DNA of 64,000 nucleotides from positions 1,054,001-1,118,000 of the forward strand of contig CAVTNM010000008.1 in NCBI GenBank assembly GCA_963736055.1, given 5' to 3'. The first letter of the stretch is position 1, and each line of letters opens with the position of its first letter. Positions 34,891 to 43,259 of this stretch are shown here, piece after piece. Origin of the DNA: AC-32 sp963736055 (GTDB lineage: Bacteria; Actinomycetota; Thermoleophilia; Gaiellales; Gaiellaceae). Both the position numbers and the translations under genes were made by a program. Below the pieces are notes generated by a model, which did no database searches, was not told the DNA's origin, and saw only the letters and a list, made by a program, of their open reading frames with translations.

Positions 34891-36093
34891 GTGGCTGGAC
34901 GCTTGCGCCTGATGTACGCCGCCGGGCTCGTGATCGCCGCCATTCTCGGTGGAGGTCTCGCGCTCGGCGGCGCGGCGTTACTCGGGGGAATCGGCACGTC
35001 GACGACGATCGTGCGTGAGGTGGTTCCGGTCGCTGCCGAGCCCGTCCAGGCCGCGAGCAGCTCGAGCAAGGGCCTGACGATCAACCAGATCTACCGCCGG
35101 GCCGCCCCCGGAGTGGTTCAGGTGACGGCGACGCAGGTGGTGAGCACGCCGTCGGTCGACCCGTTCTTCGGCTCGCCGTTCCCGCAGACGCAGCAGGCCA
35201 AGGCGCTCGGCTCAGGCTTCGTGATCGACAAGGCCGGCCACATCGTCACGAACTACCACGTGGTCGAAGGCGCTCGCTCCGTCGACGTCAGCTTCTCGAA
35301 CAACGAGAGCCTCAAGGCCCGGATCGTCGGCTCCGATCCGTCGACCGACATCGCCGTCCTCAAGGTCGACGCGCACTCGCGCGCGCTCACCCCGCTGATG
35401 CTCGGGAACTCCGACGTCGTCCACGTTGGCGATTCGGTCGTCGCGATCGGCAACCCGTTCGGCCTCGACCGCACGGTGACGACCGGCATCGTGAGCGCCC
35501 TGCAGCGCGTGATCCAGGCGCCGGACGACTACTCGATCGACCATGTGATCCAGACCGACGCCGCATTGAACAAGGGCAACTCCGGCGGGCCGCTGCTCGA
35601 CGCGCGCGGCGACGTGATCGGCGTCAACTCCCAGATCCAGACGGGCACGGCCGCCGAGGGCAACGTCGGCGTCGGCTTCGCCGTTCCGATCAACACCGTC
35701 AAGAGCGTTGCCGCGCAGATCATCAGGACCGGCCACGCCGAGCACGCGTTCCTGGGCATCACCGCCCAGCCCGTCACCGCATCGGCCCACAAGCTCTTCC
35801 GTCTCCACGCCGCGCACGGCCTGCTCGTCGAGACCGTGCAGCCCGGCAGCGCGGCCGCCAAGGCCGGCCTGCGCGCGGGCAAGCAGAAGGCGATCGTCGC
35901 AGGCACCACGTACCCGCTCGGCGGCGACCTGATCGACAGCGTGGAGGGCATCCCCGTCTATTCGATCGATCAGCTTCGCGACGCGATCGCGAACAAGAAG
36001 CCGGGCGACAAGGTCAAGCTCGGCGTGTACCGCGGAGACCAGCACACGACCATCACAGTCAAGTTGGGGCGGCAGCCATCTCCCCGTAGCTGA
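34891..36093 (+). CDS. Trypsin-like serine protease with PDZ domain (HtrA-like), second copy
   Basis: The 400-residue protein has an N-terminal membrane anchor (YAAGLVIAAILGGGLALGGAA, about 9-29), a trypsin-like domain with His in VTNYHVVEG, Asp in STDIAVLKV and Ser in KGNSGGPLLD, and a C-terminal PDZ domain with VYSIDQLRDAIANKKPGD. Compared with the 9.9-kb paralogue it has an insertion (PSVDPFFGSPFPQTQQ) before the protease core, like DegP/PepD proteins. It is an envelope quality-control protease. GTG start; a strong terminator follows. Confidence 0.94.
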   Translation: MAGRLRLMYAAGLVIAAILGGGLALGGAALLGGIGTSTTIVREVVPVAAEPVQAASSSSKGLTINQIYRRAAPGVVQVTATQVVSTPSVDPFFGSPFPQTQQAKALGSGFVIDKAGHIVTNYHVVEGARSVDVSFSNNESLKARIVGSDPSTDIAVLKVDAHSRALTPLMLGNSDVVHVGDSVVAIGNPFGLDRTVTTGIVSALQRVIQAPDDYSIDHVIQTDAALNKGNSGGPLLDARGDVIGVNSQIQTGTAAEGNVGVGFAVPINTVKSVAAQIIRTGHAEHAFLGITAQPVTASAHKLFRLHAAHGLLVETVQPGSAAAKAGLRAGKQKAIVAGTTYPLGGDLIDSVEGIPVYSIDQLRDAIANKKPGDKVKLGVYRGDQHTTITVKLGRQPSPRS

Positions 36094-36172
36094 CCGCCCA
36101 GTCCGGCCCCACCCCCTGGGGCCCGGTTCCCGGCAGAGGCCGTTCGCCAGCATGGCCGGCTGGGATCACGCG

Positions 36173-36212
36173 AGAGAGGCCCGCAGCCTGCCCGGGCCTC
36201 TCTTGTCTTTTC
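36173..36212 (+). terminator. Intrinsic terminator after second HtrA gene
   Basis: agagaggcccg (36173-36183) pairs with cgggcctctct (36193-36203) in an 11-bp stem with a 9-nt loop, followed by tgtctttt. It lies 80 bp past the protease stop and should end that transcript. Confidence 0.85.
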
Positions 36213-36221
36213 AGGGACGGA

Positions 36222-36581
36222 TCAGGCGAGCACGACGACGACGGTCGCAGCGCCGAGCAGGATGCCCGCGACCGTGAAGCCGATCGCGGCGCGGTTTCCG
36301 AACGGAACGAACCGGCCTTCGAGGAGCGCCGCCTCCTGCTGGCGGTGGCGGAGCAGCCCGTACGCGATGAAGGCGATGCCGAGAAGCGCGTAGCCGACGC
36401 CGACGATCTCGTAGCCGGCCGAGGAGCCGCCGGCGAGCTGCGGCACGATCTTGCCTACCCCGAGGCTGACGGCGAAGGCCGCGAGCGCGCTGCGCCACCA
36501 GGCGAGGTAGGTGCGCTCGCTCGCCAGCCGGGTCCGGCGCGTTGCGTCGACGATGCCCTCGAACCGCTCTCGTTCCACCAC
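36222..36581 (-). CDS. DUF202 family membrane protein
   Basis: The 119-residue protein starts ERERFEGIVDATRRTRLASERTYLAWWRSALAAFAVSLGVG, the DUF202 signature (R-T-x-L-A-x-ERTYLAWxR), followed by two more hydrophobic helices. DUF202 proteins are three-helix membrane proteins; some are VTC-chaperone-like, but bacterial roles are unknown. The start is one of two consecutive GTG codons (36581 or 36578). Confidence 0.85.
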   Translation of the reverse strand: MVERERFEGIVDATRRTRLASERTYLAWWRSALAAFAVSLGVGKIVPQLAGGSSAGYEIVGVGYALLGIAFIAYGLLRHRQQEAALLEGRFVPFGNRAAIGFTVAGILLGAATVVVVLA

Positions 36582-36612
36582 GAGCGAGCCTAACCCCACC
36601 GACCGTGCGGGA

Positions 36613-37179
36613 TCACTCGAGCGAGCGCACGACACGGGCTGGGTTTCCGACCGCCAGGACACCGGGAGGCAGGTCGCGGGTCACGACCGCGCCGGCGCCC
36701 ACGACGGTGTCCGTGCCGATCGTGACGCCCGGGCAGACGATCACGCCTCCGCCGAGCCAGGCGTTGTCGCCGATCGCGATCGGCTTCGCCGCCTCCCATT
36801 TCGCCCGCCTCGGCTCCGGCTCCAGCGGGTGAGTCGGCGTGAGGAGCTGAACGTACGGGCCGATCTGCACGTCGTCGCCGATGGTGATTGGCGCGACGTC
36901 GAGTGCCATGAGGCCGAAGTTGACGAACGTTCTGGCTCCGATGTGGATGTTCGAGCCGTAGTCGCAGTAGAGCGGCGGCCTGATCTCGGTTCCCTCGCCG
37001 AGCGATCCGAGCAGGTCGCCGAGGATCCGCAGGCGCCTCGCCGGGTCGTGGGGGGACGACTCGTTGTACTCCCTCGCGAGCGCCTCGGCCCGGAGGCTCT
37101 CCTGTACGAGCTGGGGATCGTCGGCGAGGTAGAGGTCACCGTCGAGCATCCGCTCTCGCTGGGTGCGGGTGTCGCTCAT
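36613..37179 (-). CDS. Sugar O-acetyltransferase (maltose/galactoside type)
   Basis: The 188-residue protein has an N-terminal Mac domain (QRERMLDGDLYLADDPQL) and a left-handed beta-helix of hexapeptide repeats (FVNFGLMALDVAPITIGDDVQIG, IAIGDNAWLGGGVIV, GVTIGTDTVVGAGAVVTRDL) ending in the PARVVR motif. The acetyl-CoA catalytic His is in LTPTHPLEPE. It acetylates sugar hydroxyls. ATG at 37179 is preferred over an in-frame GTG three codons upstream. Confidence 0.92.
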   Translation of the reverse strand: MSDTRTQRERMLDGDLYLADDPQLVQESLRAEALAREYNESSPHDPARRLRILGDLLGSLGEGTEIRPPLYCDYGSNIHIGARTFVNFGLMALDVAPITIGDDVQIGPYVQLLTPTHPLEPEPRRAKWEAAKPIAIGDNAWLGGGVIVCPGVTIGTDTVVGAGAVVTRDLPPGVLAVGNPARVVRSLE

Positions 37180-37290
37180 GAGCCCCACGATATTTCAGCA
37201 GCAGATCGCTACGGTCCGTCCGCGCGGCGTAGCGATGAGTTCGCGGCACCGCGGCAGTCTGAGCGGTGATGTCCGCGGGAAGGAGTGGAG

Positions 37291-37692
37291 ATGGAAGCGC
37301 TTGGCGGAAAGTGTGAATGCGGCGTGGTTCGCTACCGGGTCGCCGACGAGTTCGTGTACGCCTCGAACTGCCATTGCTCGCGCTGCCGTGCGGCGACGGG
37401 CTCCGCGTTCAAGCCGTTCGCGGGGATCGAGCGGGAGAAGCTCGAGCTCACGGACGGCCGGGATGCGCTCCTCGTAGTCGGTGAGGAGGGGCTCAACGAC
37501 ACGCGGTGTGCGGCCTGCGGGTCCCTGCTCTACTCGGTTGTGGCGGACGGGGAGGTCGTGCACGTCGCCCTGGGCTCGCTTGTCGACCCGCCGAGCGTGC
37601 GGCCGACGAAGCACATCTTCGTGGGCTCCAAGGCACCCTGGTTCGAAATCACGGACGACCTGCCGCAGTTCGAGGAGCACGCTACGACATAA
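37291..37692 (+). CDS. GFA family zinc-binding protein (CENP-V/DUF636)
   Basis: The 133-residue protein carries the GFA cysteine pattern: GGKCECGVVRYRV, NCHCSRCRAATGSAFKP and CAACGSLLYS. The family is annotated as glutathione-dependent formaldehyde-activating-like, but most members only share the zinc-binding fold. ATG at 37291 follows gaaggag. It is monocistronic and faces the GNAT gene. Confidence 0.9.
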   Translation: MEALGGKCECGVVRYRVADEFVYASNCHCSRCRAATGSAFKPFAGIEREKLELTDGRDALLVVGEEGLNDTRCAACGSLLYSVVADGEVVHVALGSLVDPPSVRPTKHIFVGSKAPWFEITDDLPQFEEHATT

Positions 37693-37698
37693 GCACCG

Positions 37699-38154
37699 CT
37701 ACGGCCCCAGCAGCAGCGTCATGCCGATCGAGCCCGGCGCGCTCTCGACGAAGCCGTGGCGCGCGTACAGCGGCCTGCCGGGCGGGTCGGCGAAGAGGGT
37801 GACAAAGGCGCCTTCGGGCGCACGCGCCCGGATCTGCGCCAGGAGGTAGTCGAGCACCGCGCTGCCGAGACCGCGGCGCTGGTGCTCGGGCAGCACGGCC
37901 ATGTCGGCGACGTGGAAGTACCAGCCTCCGTCCCCGAGCACGCGCCCCATCGCGACCGAGCGATCCTCGGCGTCGTGGAGCACGTGGCAGGCGGCCCAGC
38001 TCCCTGGCAAGGCCGCGGCGGCTTGCTCCTCGCGCTTCGGCGTCAGCCCGGAGCGCAGGCGCAGCTCGAGGTAGTCCTCGACCTTCGGCGGCCCGTCGAC
38101 TAGCCGGTATCCGTCCGTGAGCGGCGACAAGCGCCGGGAAGTATTCAGCCGCAC
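37699..38154 (-). CDS. GNAT family N-acetyltransferase
   Basis: This 151-residue protein has GNAT motifs A and B: HVADMAVLPEHQRRGLGSAVLDYLLAQIR (acetyl-CoA pyrophosphate loop QRRGLGSA) and a C-terminal ADPPGRPLYARHGFVESAP. GTG at 38154 lies 8 nt after a TAGACG hexamer and faces the divergent cyclic-nucleotide-binding gene, 39 bp away. The acetyl acceptor is not predictable. Confidence 0.88.
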   Translation of the reverse strand: MRLNTSRRLSPLTDGYRLVDGPPKVEDYLELRLRSGLTPKREEQAAAALPGSWAACHVLHDAEDRSVAMGRVLGDGGWYFHVADMAVLPEHQRRGLGSAVLDYLLAQIRARAPEGAFVTLFADPPGRPLYARHGFVESAPGSIGMTLLLGP

Positions 38155-38193
38155 GGCCGGCGCGTCTACTTCGGCTGGGGATACGATCCGCCC

Positions 38194-38619
38194 GTGCCTG
38201 CGCCGAGCCTCGACCTGATCCGCGGAGTTCCCCTCTTCGCCGAGGCCGACGACGGGTTCCTCGAGCAGCTCGTCGGCGAGTTCATGGAACGGACGTTCGC
38301 AGCCGGCGAGACGCTCGCCGAGGAGGGCGAGGTCGGGCGCACGTTCATCGTGATCGAGAAGGGCGAGGTGACCGTTGCGGTGCACGGCCAGGAGGTTGCC
38401 AGGCTTGGCCCCGGCGATTCCTTCGGCGAGATGGCGCTGATCGACAAGTCCGCGCGGAGCGCGACCGTCAAGGCCGAGACCGAGGTGCACGGCTACCAGT
38501 TGCCTGTGTGGAGCTTCCGCCCGCTGGTGGAGAGTCACCCCGAGATGGCGTGGGCGCTCCTCGAAGCGCTCGCCGAGCGCGTCCGCGTCGCCGAGTCGCG
38601 CCCAGCACCCGGGTCCTAG
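38194..38619 (+). CDS. Cyclic nucleotide-binding domain protein
   Basis: This 141-residue protein is a single cNMP-binding domain: VPLFAEADDGFLEQLV, GETLAEEGEVGRTFIVIEKGEVTV and the phosphate-binding cassette LGPGDSFGEMALIDKSARSATV. No DNA-binding domain follows, so it is a stand-alone sensor or partner subunit. GTG start has TACGAT 6 nt upstream (leaderless type). Its end overlaps the next gene on the minus strand by 4 bp. Confidence 0.9.
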   Translation: MPAPSLDLIRGVPLFAEADDGFLEQLVGEFMERTFAAGETLAEEGEVGRTFIVIEKGEVTVAVHGQEVARLGPGDSFGEMALIDKSARSATVKAETEVHGYQLPVWSFRPLVESHPEMAWALLEALAERVRVAESRPAPGS

Positions 38620-38864
38620 CTCGGGCGCTCCACGAACGGGTTCACGAGATCGCTTCGGCAGTCGATCCCGGTCGCCGCGGCGATGTCGGACCACCGCATT
38701 GGAGTCATCTGCCGCTCGACCATGCAGTACGCGGGATGAAAGACGCGGACGTACGCAGGAAAGCCCGCCGGCACCACCGAGAGCACCGACTCGGCGAACC
38801 GTCGCAATCCGGCCACAACCCACGCGGCTGCTTCGGCGTCGGCGGCGGGTTGCAGACCCTTCAT
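38616..38864 (-). CDS. Short protein resembling N-terminus of a larger actinobacterial family, probably truncated
   Basis: The 82-residue product reads AAWVVAGLRRFAESVLSVVPAGFPAYVRVFHPA and MRWSDIAAATGIDCRSD, which I recognise as the opening of longer uncharacterised actinobacterial proteins that normally continue well past this point. It ends abruptly with VERPS. The ATG overlaps the methyltransferase stop, so translation coupling is kept even if the gene has lost its 3' part. Confidence 0.55.
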   Translation of the reverse strand: MKGLQPAADAEAAAWVVAGLRRFAESVLSVVPAGFPAYVRVFHPAYCMVERQMTPMRWSDIAAATGIDCRSDLVNPFVERPS

Positions 38865-39598
38865 TCGGTGGGCTTCTCCCAGACCGATACGTGCTTGCGG
38901 CTCTCGCTCGTGAACGGCTCGCGCTTCCAGCCGCTCCAGCGCTCTCGCAGCTTCATCCCGGCCAGCTGGGCCATCAGGTCAAGCTCGGCCGGCCACACAT
39001 AGCGGAACGGCATCGACAAGAGCTCGTAGCGCCCGTCCACGAGGTTGAAGTGGTGCGAGATGAGCCCCTGGTTGGCGACGTCGTACTCGTCGATGCCCCA
39101 GTGCTCCGTGCTCGCGTCGAACACGCACATGGTCTCCCCGGGCGGTAGCCGCCGAAGCTCCGGGGTCCCGACCTCGACCACGAAGCAGCCGCCGGGCTCG
39201 AGGTGCGCGGCCACGTTCCGGAAGCAGGCGACCTGCGCGTCTTGCGTCGTCAGGTTCCCGATCGTGTTGAAGACGACGTACGCGACCGAGAACGTCCCCT
39301 CGACGGTGGTGGTCGCGAAGTCGCCGATCGTGACGCCGATCTCGTCGCCGCCCGGCTTCGCGCGCAGCCTCGCGGCCATCGCCTTCGAGAGCTCGATCCC
39401 GTGCACGGGCACGCCGCGCTGGGCCAGCGGGAGCGCGATCCGGCCGGTCCCGATCCCGAGCTCGAGCGCGCGTCCGTCCCCGGCGAGCGCTGCCAGGAAG
39501 TCGACCACCGGGTCGACGACCGCCGGATCGAACATCTCGGCCGCCGATTCGTCGTACCTCGCGGCGACGGGCTCGTCGAAGTAGCCGTCCTCGCCCAC
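38861..39598 (-). CDS. Class I SAM-dependent methyltransferase
   Basis: The 245-residue protein has the SAM motif I in ALELGIGTGRIALPLAQRG, acidic motif VHGIELSKAMAARL, and post-motif VVFNTIGNLTTQDAQVACF. It opens with YFDEPVAARYDESAAEMFDP, typical of small-molecule methyltransferases. GTG at 39598 lies 7 nt after TAGATT, a leaderless-type promoter. The substrate is unknown. Confidence 0.9.
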   Translation of the reverse strand: MGEDGYFDEPVAARYDESAAEMFDPAVVDPVVDFLAALAGDGRALELGIGTGRIALPLAQRGVPVHGIELSKAMAARLRAKPGGDEIGVTIGDFATTTVEGTFSVAYVVFNTIGNLTTQDAQVACFRNVAAHLEPGGCFVVEVGTPELRRLPPGETMCVFDASTEHWGIDEYDVANQGLISHHFNLVDGRYELLSMPFRYVWPAELDLMAQLAGMKLRERWSGWKREPFTSESRKHVSVWEKPTE

Positions 39599-39663
39599 GG
39601 GCGGGAATCTACTCGCCGCGATCGTGTAGCTTCGCTCGTCAGTCGATCGAGGAGCCCGATCGC

Positions 39664-40272
39664 ATGAACAGGTTCGAGCAGGCCGTCTACGACTGCATGA
39701 TCCCGACCGCCGAGCTCCTGGAGGAGACGACGAAGCCGCTGCACCGCGCGATCCTGCTCAACTTCTGGCGCCACGTGCACCTCGAGGGCGCGGGAAGGTA
39801 CGACGAGATCGTGGCGCCGGACATGATGGTCGACGAGCCCGTCTACCGGATCACCTGGGGAGCGAACCCGGCCGTCATCACGGGCAAGGACGGCGTGCTG
39901 GCCTTCTACAACAGCGTGGGCGACTCGGTGCTGTGGCACTCCGACGACCGCCTCGCCGTCGGCGACTGGGGGATCTCCGACGAGATCACCTTCCACCAGC
40001 TCGCCCGCGGCGCCGACCTGAGAGCCGTCGGCTACGACGTCGCCGACCCGGAGAGGCTCTACCACGTCTCCAGCCGGCAGTCGTTCATCTGGCCCTACGA
40101 CAGCCAGGCGCGCCTCGCCGGCGAGCATCTCTACGAGGACAAGACGAGCCTCGAGATCGAGGAAGTGAGCGACTCGGACGCGATCACGCCGTCGCGAGTT
40201 CGGGAGATCCACGGGGAGCAGCTGGCGAAGCTCGAGGCGGAACGCGGCGACCGTTTCTGGGTCCTGGCATGA
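39664..40272 (+). CDS. NTF2/SnoaL-like protein of unknown function
   Basis: The 202-residue protein has an NTF2-like pattern: a long N-terminal helix (HRAILLNFWRHVHLEGAG), DEIVAPDMMVDEPVYRITWGA, then GKDGVLAFYNSV and a beta-rich C-terminal half with WGISDEITFHQLARGADL. SnoaL-like folds bind small hydrophobic ligands or catalyse dehydration or isomerisation. The ATG has gaggag 10 nt upstream. The function is not known. Confidence 0.65.
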   Translation: MNRFEQAVYDCMIPTAELLEETTKPLHRAILLNFWRHVHLEGAGRYDEIVAPDMMVDEPVYRITWGANPAVITGKDGVLAFYNSVGDSVLWHSDDRLAVGDWGISDEITFHQLARGADLRAVGYDVADPERLYHVSSRQSFIWPYDSQARLAGEHLYEDKTSLEIEEVSDSDAITPSRVREIHGEQLAKLEAERGDRFWVLA

Positions 40273-40294
40273 CCCTGCAATCGAGCGATCCGCG

Positions 40295-41124
40295 CTAGGG
40301 CTGCATCGATCCCATCTGAGGCATGGGGCTGCTTCCGGGGATCGTGAGGGCCGGGACCGCGTCGGGCGCGGAGAGCAACAGCACGCCCAGCACGAGCAGG
40401 AGCCCGGCAGTCCCGTAGGTCGCGACGCGACGCCACGGCACGGTCTTCTCGACGGCGATCAGCCCGGCGACGAAGGCCATCCAGACGATGCTCATCACGC
40501 CCAGCGCGAAGAGCGACGCCATCAGCGCCCAGCAGCAGCCCACGCACCAGGCGCCGTGCTTGGCTCCCATCTCGACCGCGCCCGACCGTCCGTCGCGCCA
40601 GGAGCCCAGCAAGAAGCCGAGCGGACTGCGGCACCTCCCCAGGCAGGCCTCCTTGAGCGGTGTCAGCTCGTAGACGGCCGCTACGACGAGCGTTACGCCG
40701 GCGACCCAGCGACCTGCGCGATCCCACGCGAGCACGTTGCCTGCGATCCCTCCCCCGCCTGCCGCGATGGCGAATGCGACCGCTCCGGCCGCCTGCCCAG
40801 GTCAGGACATAGCCGGACGTGAAGAGGAGCGGCGAGATCCGCGACCGCTCTCTGCGTCATCCGTGAATACAGCGCAACCGTCGGCGAGACCGACGGGAGC
40901 ATCATCGCCGCCATCATCACGACCCAGACCCCGAGGAACCAGCCGAACGTTCCGAGACCGGTCCACGGCCCCTCGTCCATGTCGTGCATCTCGTTGACCG
41001 TCCACCACCAGCCGATTCCGGCGAGAGCGAAGAGCAGTGCGACGAGACCGAGCCGCGTGCGGACGGCCGCGAACGCGGGAGCAAGGCCCGCGCCGCCGGG
41101 AACGGATTCCGCAGAGGCGATCAC
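40295..41124 (-). CDS. DUF2182 metal-binding membrane protein, frameshifted
   Basis: Joined frames give a DUF2182 protein: GWWWTVNEMHDMD, WVVMMAAMMLPSVSPTVALY, FTSGYVLTWA, LTPLKEACLGRCRSPLGF, and GAKHGAWCVGCCWALM. Conserved Met, His and Cys residues suggest metal binding in the membrane. Extra bases near 40845 and 40805 interrupt it and look like indel errors. It starts at a GTG 2 bp after the DUF1326 stop; DUF1326 and DUF2182 are a recurrent pair with no settled function. Confidence 0.85.
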
Positions 41125-41128
41125 GCGT

Positions 41129-41731
41129 TCAGGCGGCCCAGGAGAACTCCGACGTGGAGAGACCGGTCTTGCCCTCGTACTCGATGCCGAAGGCGCTGAT
41201 CCTCGAGCGCTTGGCCTCCGCCATCGTCAGATCCGACGCGACCGGGTGGAACATGCCCGCGAACCGAACCGGCTCGCCGGTCTCGACGCCGAAGGGCACG
41301 ATGTCCTCGATCTCGAAGTCGATCGCGTCCCCCACGCGAACGCTGTGGTGCAGCCCGTCGTCGTGGACCTCGATCGCCGCTCGCTCGACACCGAGCATCT
41401 CGCCCACGAGCGGCGCCAGCGCCCCCATCGGGCCTCCGAGCTGACCGCTGAAGACCTGGATGAGCTTGTCGGCCTGCTCGTCCGTCGCGTTCTCGTCGAT
41501 GAACACCCCGAGCTTCCAGTTCCCGTCGGTCATGACCTTCGGCGTGTCCGCGATCGCTGCGACCTTGAGCCCGCCGATGTCCGTGCCTTCGATCTCGCCC
41601 TCACGGATGTTGAACACGAGCGTCACGCGACAGAAGTCGTAGGTGGCGCCGTGGTCGAACGACAGGTTGCAAGGGCACATCAGCTCGCACGAGCACGTCT
41701 CGATGTAGCTACCCGTCAGGTTCCAGGACAT
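41129..41731 (-). CDS. DUF1326 family protein
   Basis: The 200-residue protein begins SWNLTGSYIETCSCELMCPC, the hallmark CxC-x4-CPC of DUF1326, followed by CRVTLVFNIREGEIEGTDIGG, and ends FGIEYEGKTGLSTSEFSWAA. The cysteine cluster suggests metal binding. It is upstream of and coupled to a DUF2182 gene, the standard partner. The role is unknown. Confidence 0.93.
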   Translation of the reverse strand: MSWNLTGSYIETCSCELMCPCNLSFDHGATYDFCRVTLVFNIREGEIEGTDIGGLKVAAIADTPKVMTDGNWKLGVFIDENATDEQADKLIQVFSGQLGGPMGALAPLVGEMLGVERAAIEVHDDGLHHSVRVGDAIDFEIEDIVPFGVETGEPVRFAGMFHPVASDLTMAEAKRSRISAFGIEYEGKTGLSTSEFSWAA

Positions 41732-41833
41732 TCGACCTCCATCCAGGTATGGAAGGGTGGATTCTCCGTCTCGGCGCGATGGGCGTCAACAAGCTTCATC
41801 CGCGGCGCCGGCGAGATCGACGAGGATTCTCGC

Positions 41834-42760
41834 ATGGACGCTCCGGTGATCTACCAGCACCCGCTGGCGTATCTCCTCGGCCTCGAAGGCGTGGCGCTGC
41901 TTCGGGCGTTCTCCGGCGTCTACGACCGGGACTTCACCTACGCGCGGTTGCACGAGATCCAGGCGCTCCTCGACTCGGCCGAGGAGTTGGGCGACGGGGT
42001 GGAGGCGCGCGCCATCACGACGCGTGAAGGCTACGCCCGCTGGGCGCCGTCCTACGACGAGCCTGGGAACGAGCTCCTCGAGATCGAACAGCCCGTCGTG
42101 CGCGAGATCCTCGCGAGCCTCCCTGTGGGGGTGGCTCTGGACGCCGCCTGCGGCACCGGGCGCCACGCCGCGTACTTGGCGTCGCTCGGCCACAGCGTGA
42201 TCGGCGTTGACACCTCCCCCGAGATGCTTGCGCTCGCCCGAGAGAAGGTGCCCGAGGGCGAGTTCCACGAGGCGGACCTGCTCGACGTGCCTTTCGCCGA
42301 CGACTCCGTCGATGTTGTCGTCTGCGCGATCGCGCTGTCTCACGTGGCTGACCTCGGGCAGGCACTGGCGGAGTTGGTTCGTGTCCTTCGACCGAACGGG
42401 CACCTGGTGATCTCCGACTCGCGCGGTCTGATCGGAGACATCGGGGTGCCCCTGCTGAGGGTCGGGCCCGAGGGAGAATTCGGGTACATGCCGATCTACG
42501 CGCGGCTCGCAAGCGACTACCTCGCGGCGGCGCTCCCGCTCGGCCTCCGGCTTCGCCAGTGCAAGGAGCCGAGGCGGCCGTCACCGATGGTCGGCGACGA
42601 CGGGACCGATCTCTACGACGGCGTCCGACCGCCGGACCACGTCCCCGGGGAGCCTCCGAACATCTGGTCGTTGCACGCGCTGGCCACTGCCGCAACGAAT
42701 GCGGCCTGGCAGGGGAAGCCCGCGGCGATCATCTGGCACTTCCAGCTCTCCGCGGACTAG
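41834..42760 (+). CDS. Class I SAM-dependent methyltransferase
   Basis: This 308-residue protein has SAM motif I ALDAACGTGRHAAYLASLGH, VIGVDTSPEMLALAREK and the ubiE-like segment LDVPFADDSVDVVVCAIALSHV, then LVRVLRPNGHLVISDSRG. The N-terminal 80 residues (LLGLEGVALLRAFSGVYDRDF) form a helical cap found in some actinobacterial methyltransferases. ATG at 41834 has agga upstream. The substrate is not evident. Confidence 0.9.
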   Translation: MDAPVIYQHPLAYLLGLEGVALLRAFSGVYDRDFTYARLHEIQALLDSAEELGDGVEARAITTREGYARWAPSYDEPGNELLEIEQPVVREILASLPVGVALDAACGTGRHAAYLASLGHSVIGVDTSPEMLALAREKVPEGEFHEADLLDVPFADDSVDVVVCAIALSHVADLGQALAELVRVLRPNGHLVISDSRGLIGDIGVPLLRVGPEGEFGYMPIYARLASDYLAAALPLGLRLRQCKEPRRPSPMVGDDGTDLYDGVRPPDHVPGEPPNIWSLHALATAATNAAWQGKPAAIIWHFQLSAD

Positions 42761-42771
42761 GCAGGACGCTC

Positions 42772-43203
42772 TCAGGGAGCCGGCGTCAGCCCGTGGCGGC
42801 GCATGACCGCTGCGATCTCGGCGGGATCGGGAGGGCCGGCGCCGGCCTCGCCGACCGCCGCGATCTCGCGGAAGTAGTCCGGCCCGAGGACTCCTGGGCT
42901 GACGATCGCAAGGGCGGTGGCGCCGGCGTCGCCGTTGTTGTCGAAGCGATGGACGGCTCCGCGGCGGATGGAGACGACTTCTCCGGGCCCGACGTCGATC
43001 GGTGCGCCCTCGATCGTCCAGGTCAGCACGCCCTCGAGGCCGTAGATCGTCTCTTCGTAGCCGTCGTGGCTGTGTGCCGCCGGCAGCCTCGCGCCCGCCG
43101 GGACGTCGAACTCGAAGACGGCGACAGTTCCGCCGGACGTCTCACCCTCGACGAGGAACCGGATTGCGAGCGGCCCGATCCTGATCTCTTCACTCGTGGA
43201 CAC
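42772..43203 (-). CDS. Cupin domain protein
   Basis: A 143-residue small cupin: motif 1 PAAHSHDGYEETIYGLEG supplies His/His/Glu metal ligands, and motif 2 PGEVVSIRRGAVHRFDNNG the last His. It may be a metal-dependent dioxygenase, isomerase or sensor. The GTG start follows aaagga by about 9 nt. It shares no clear operon with neighbours. Confidence 0.88.
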   Translation of the reverse strand: MSTSEEIRIGPLAIRFLVEGETSGGTVAVFEFDVPAGARLPAAHSHDGYEETIYGLEGVLTWTIEGAPIDVGPGEVVSIRRGAVHRFDNNGDAGATALAIVSPGVLGPDYFREIAAVGEAGAGPPDPAEIAAVMRRHGLTPAP

Positions 43204-43259
43204 TGAGCATCCTTTCTGTTCAGGCCAGGGCGCCCGGCAAGCGGCGCGACAGCCGTCCG

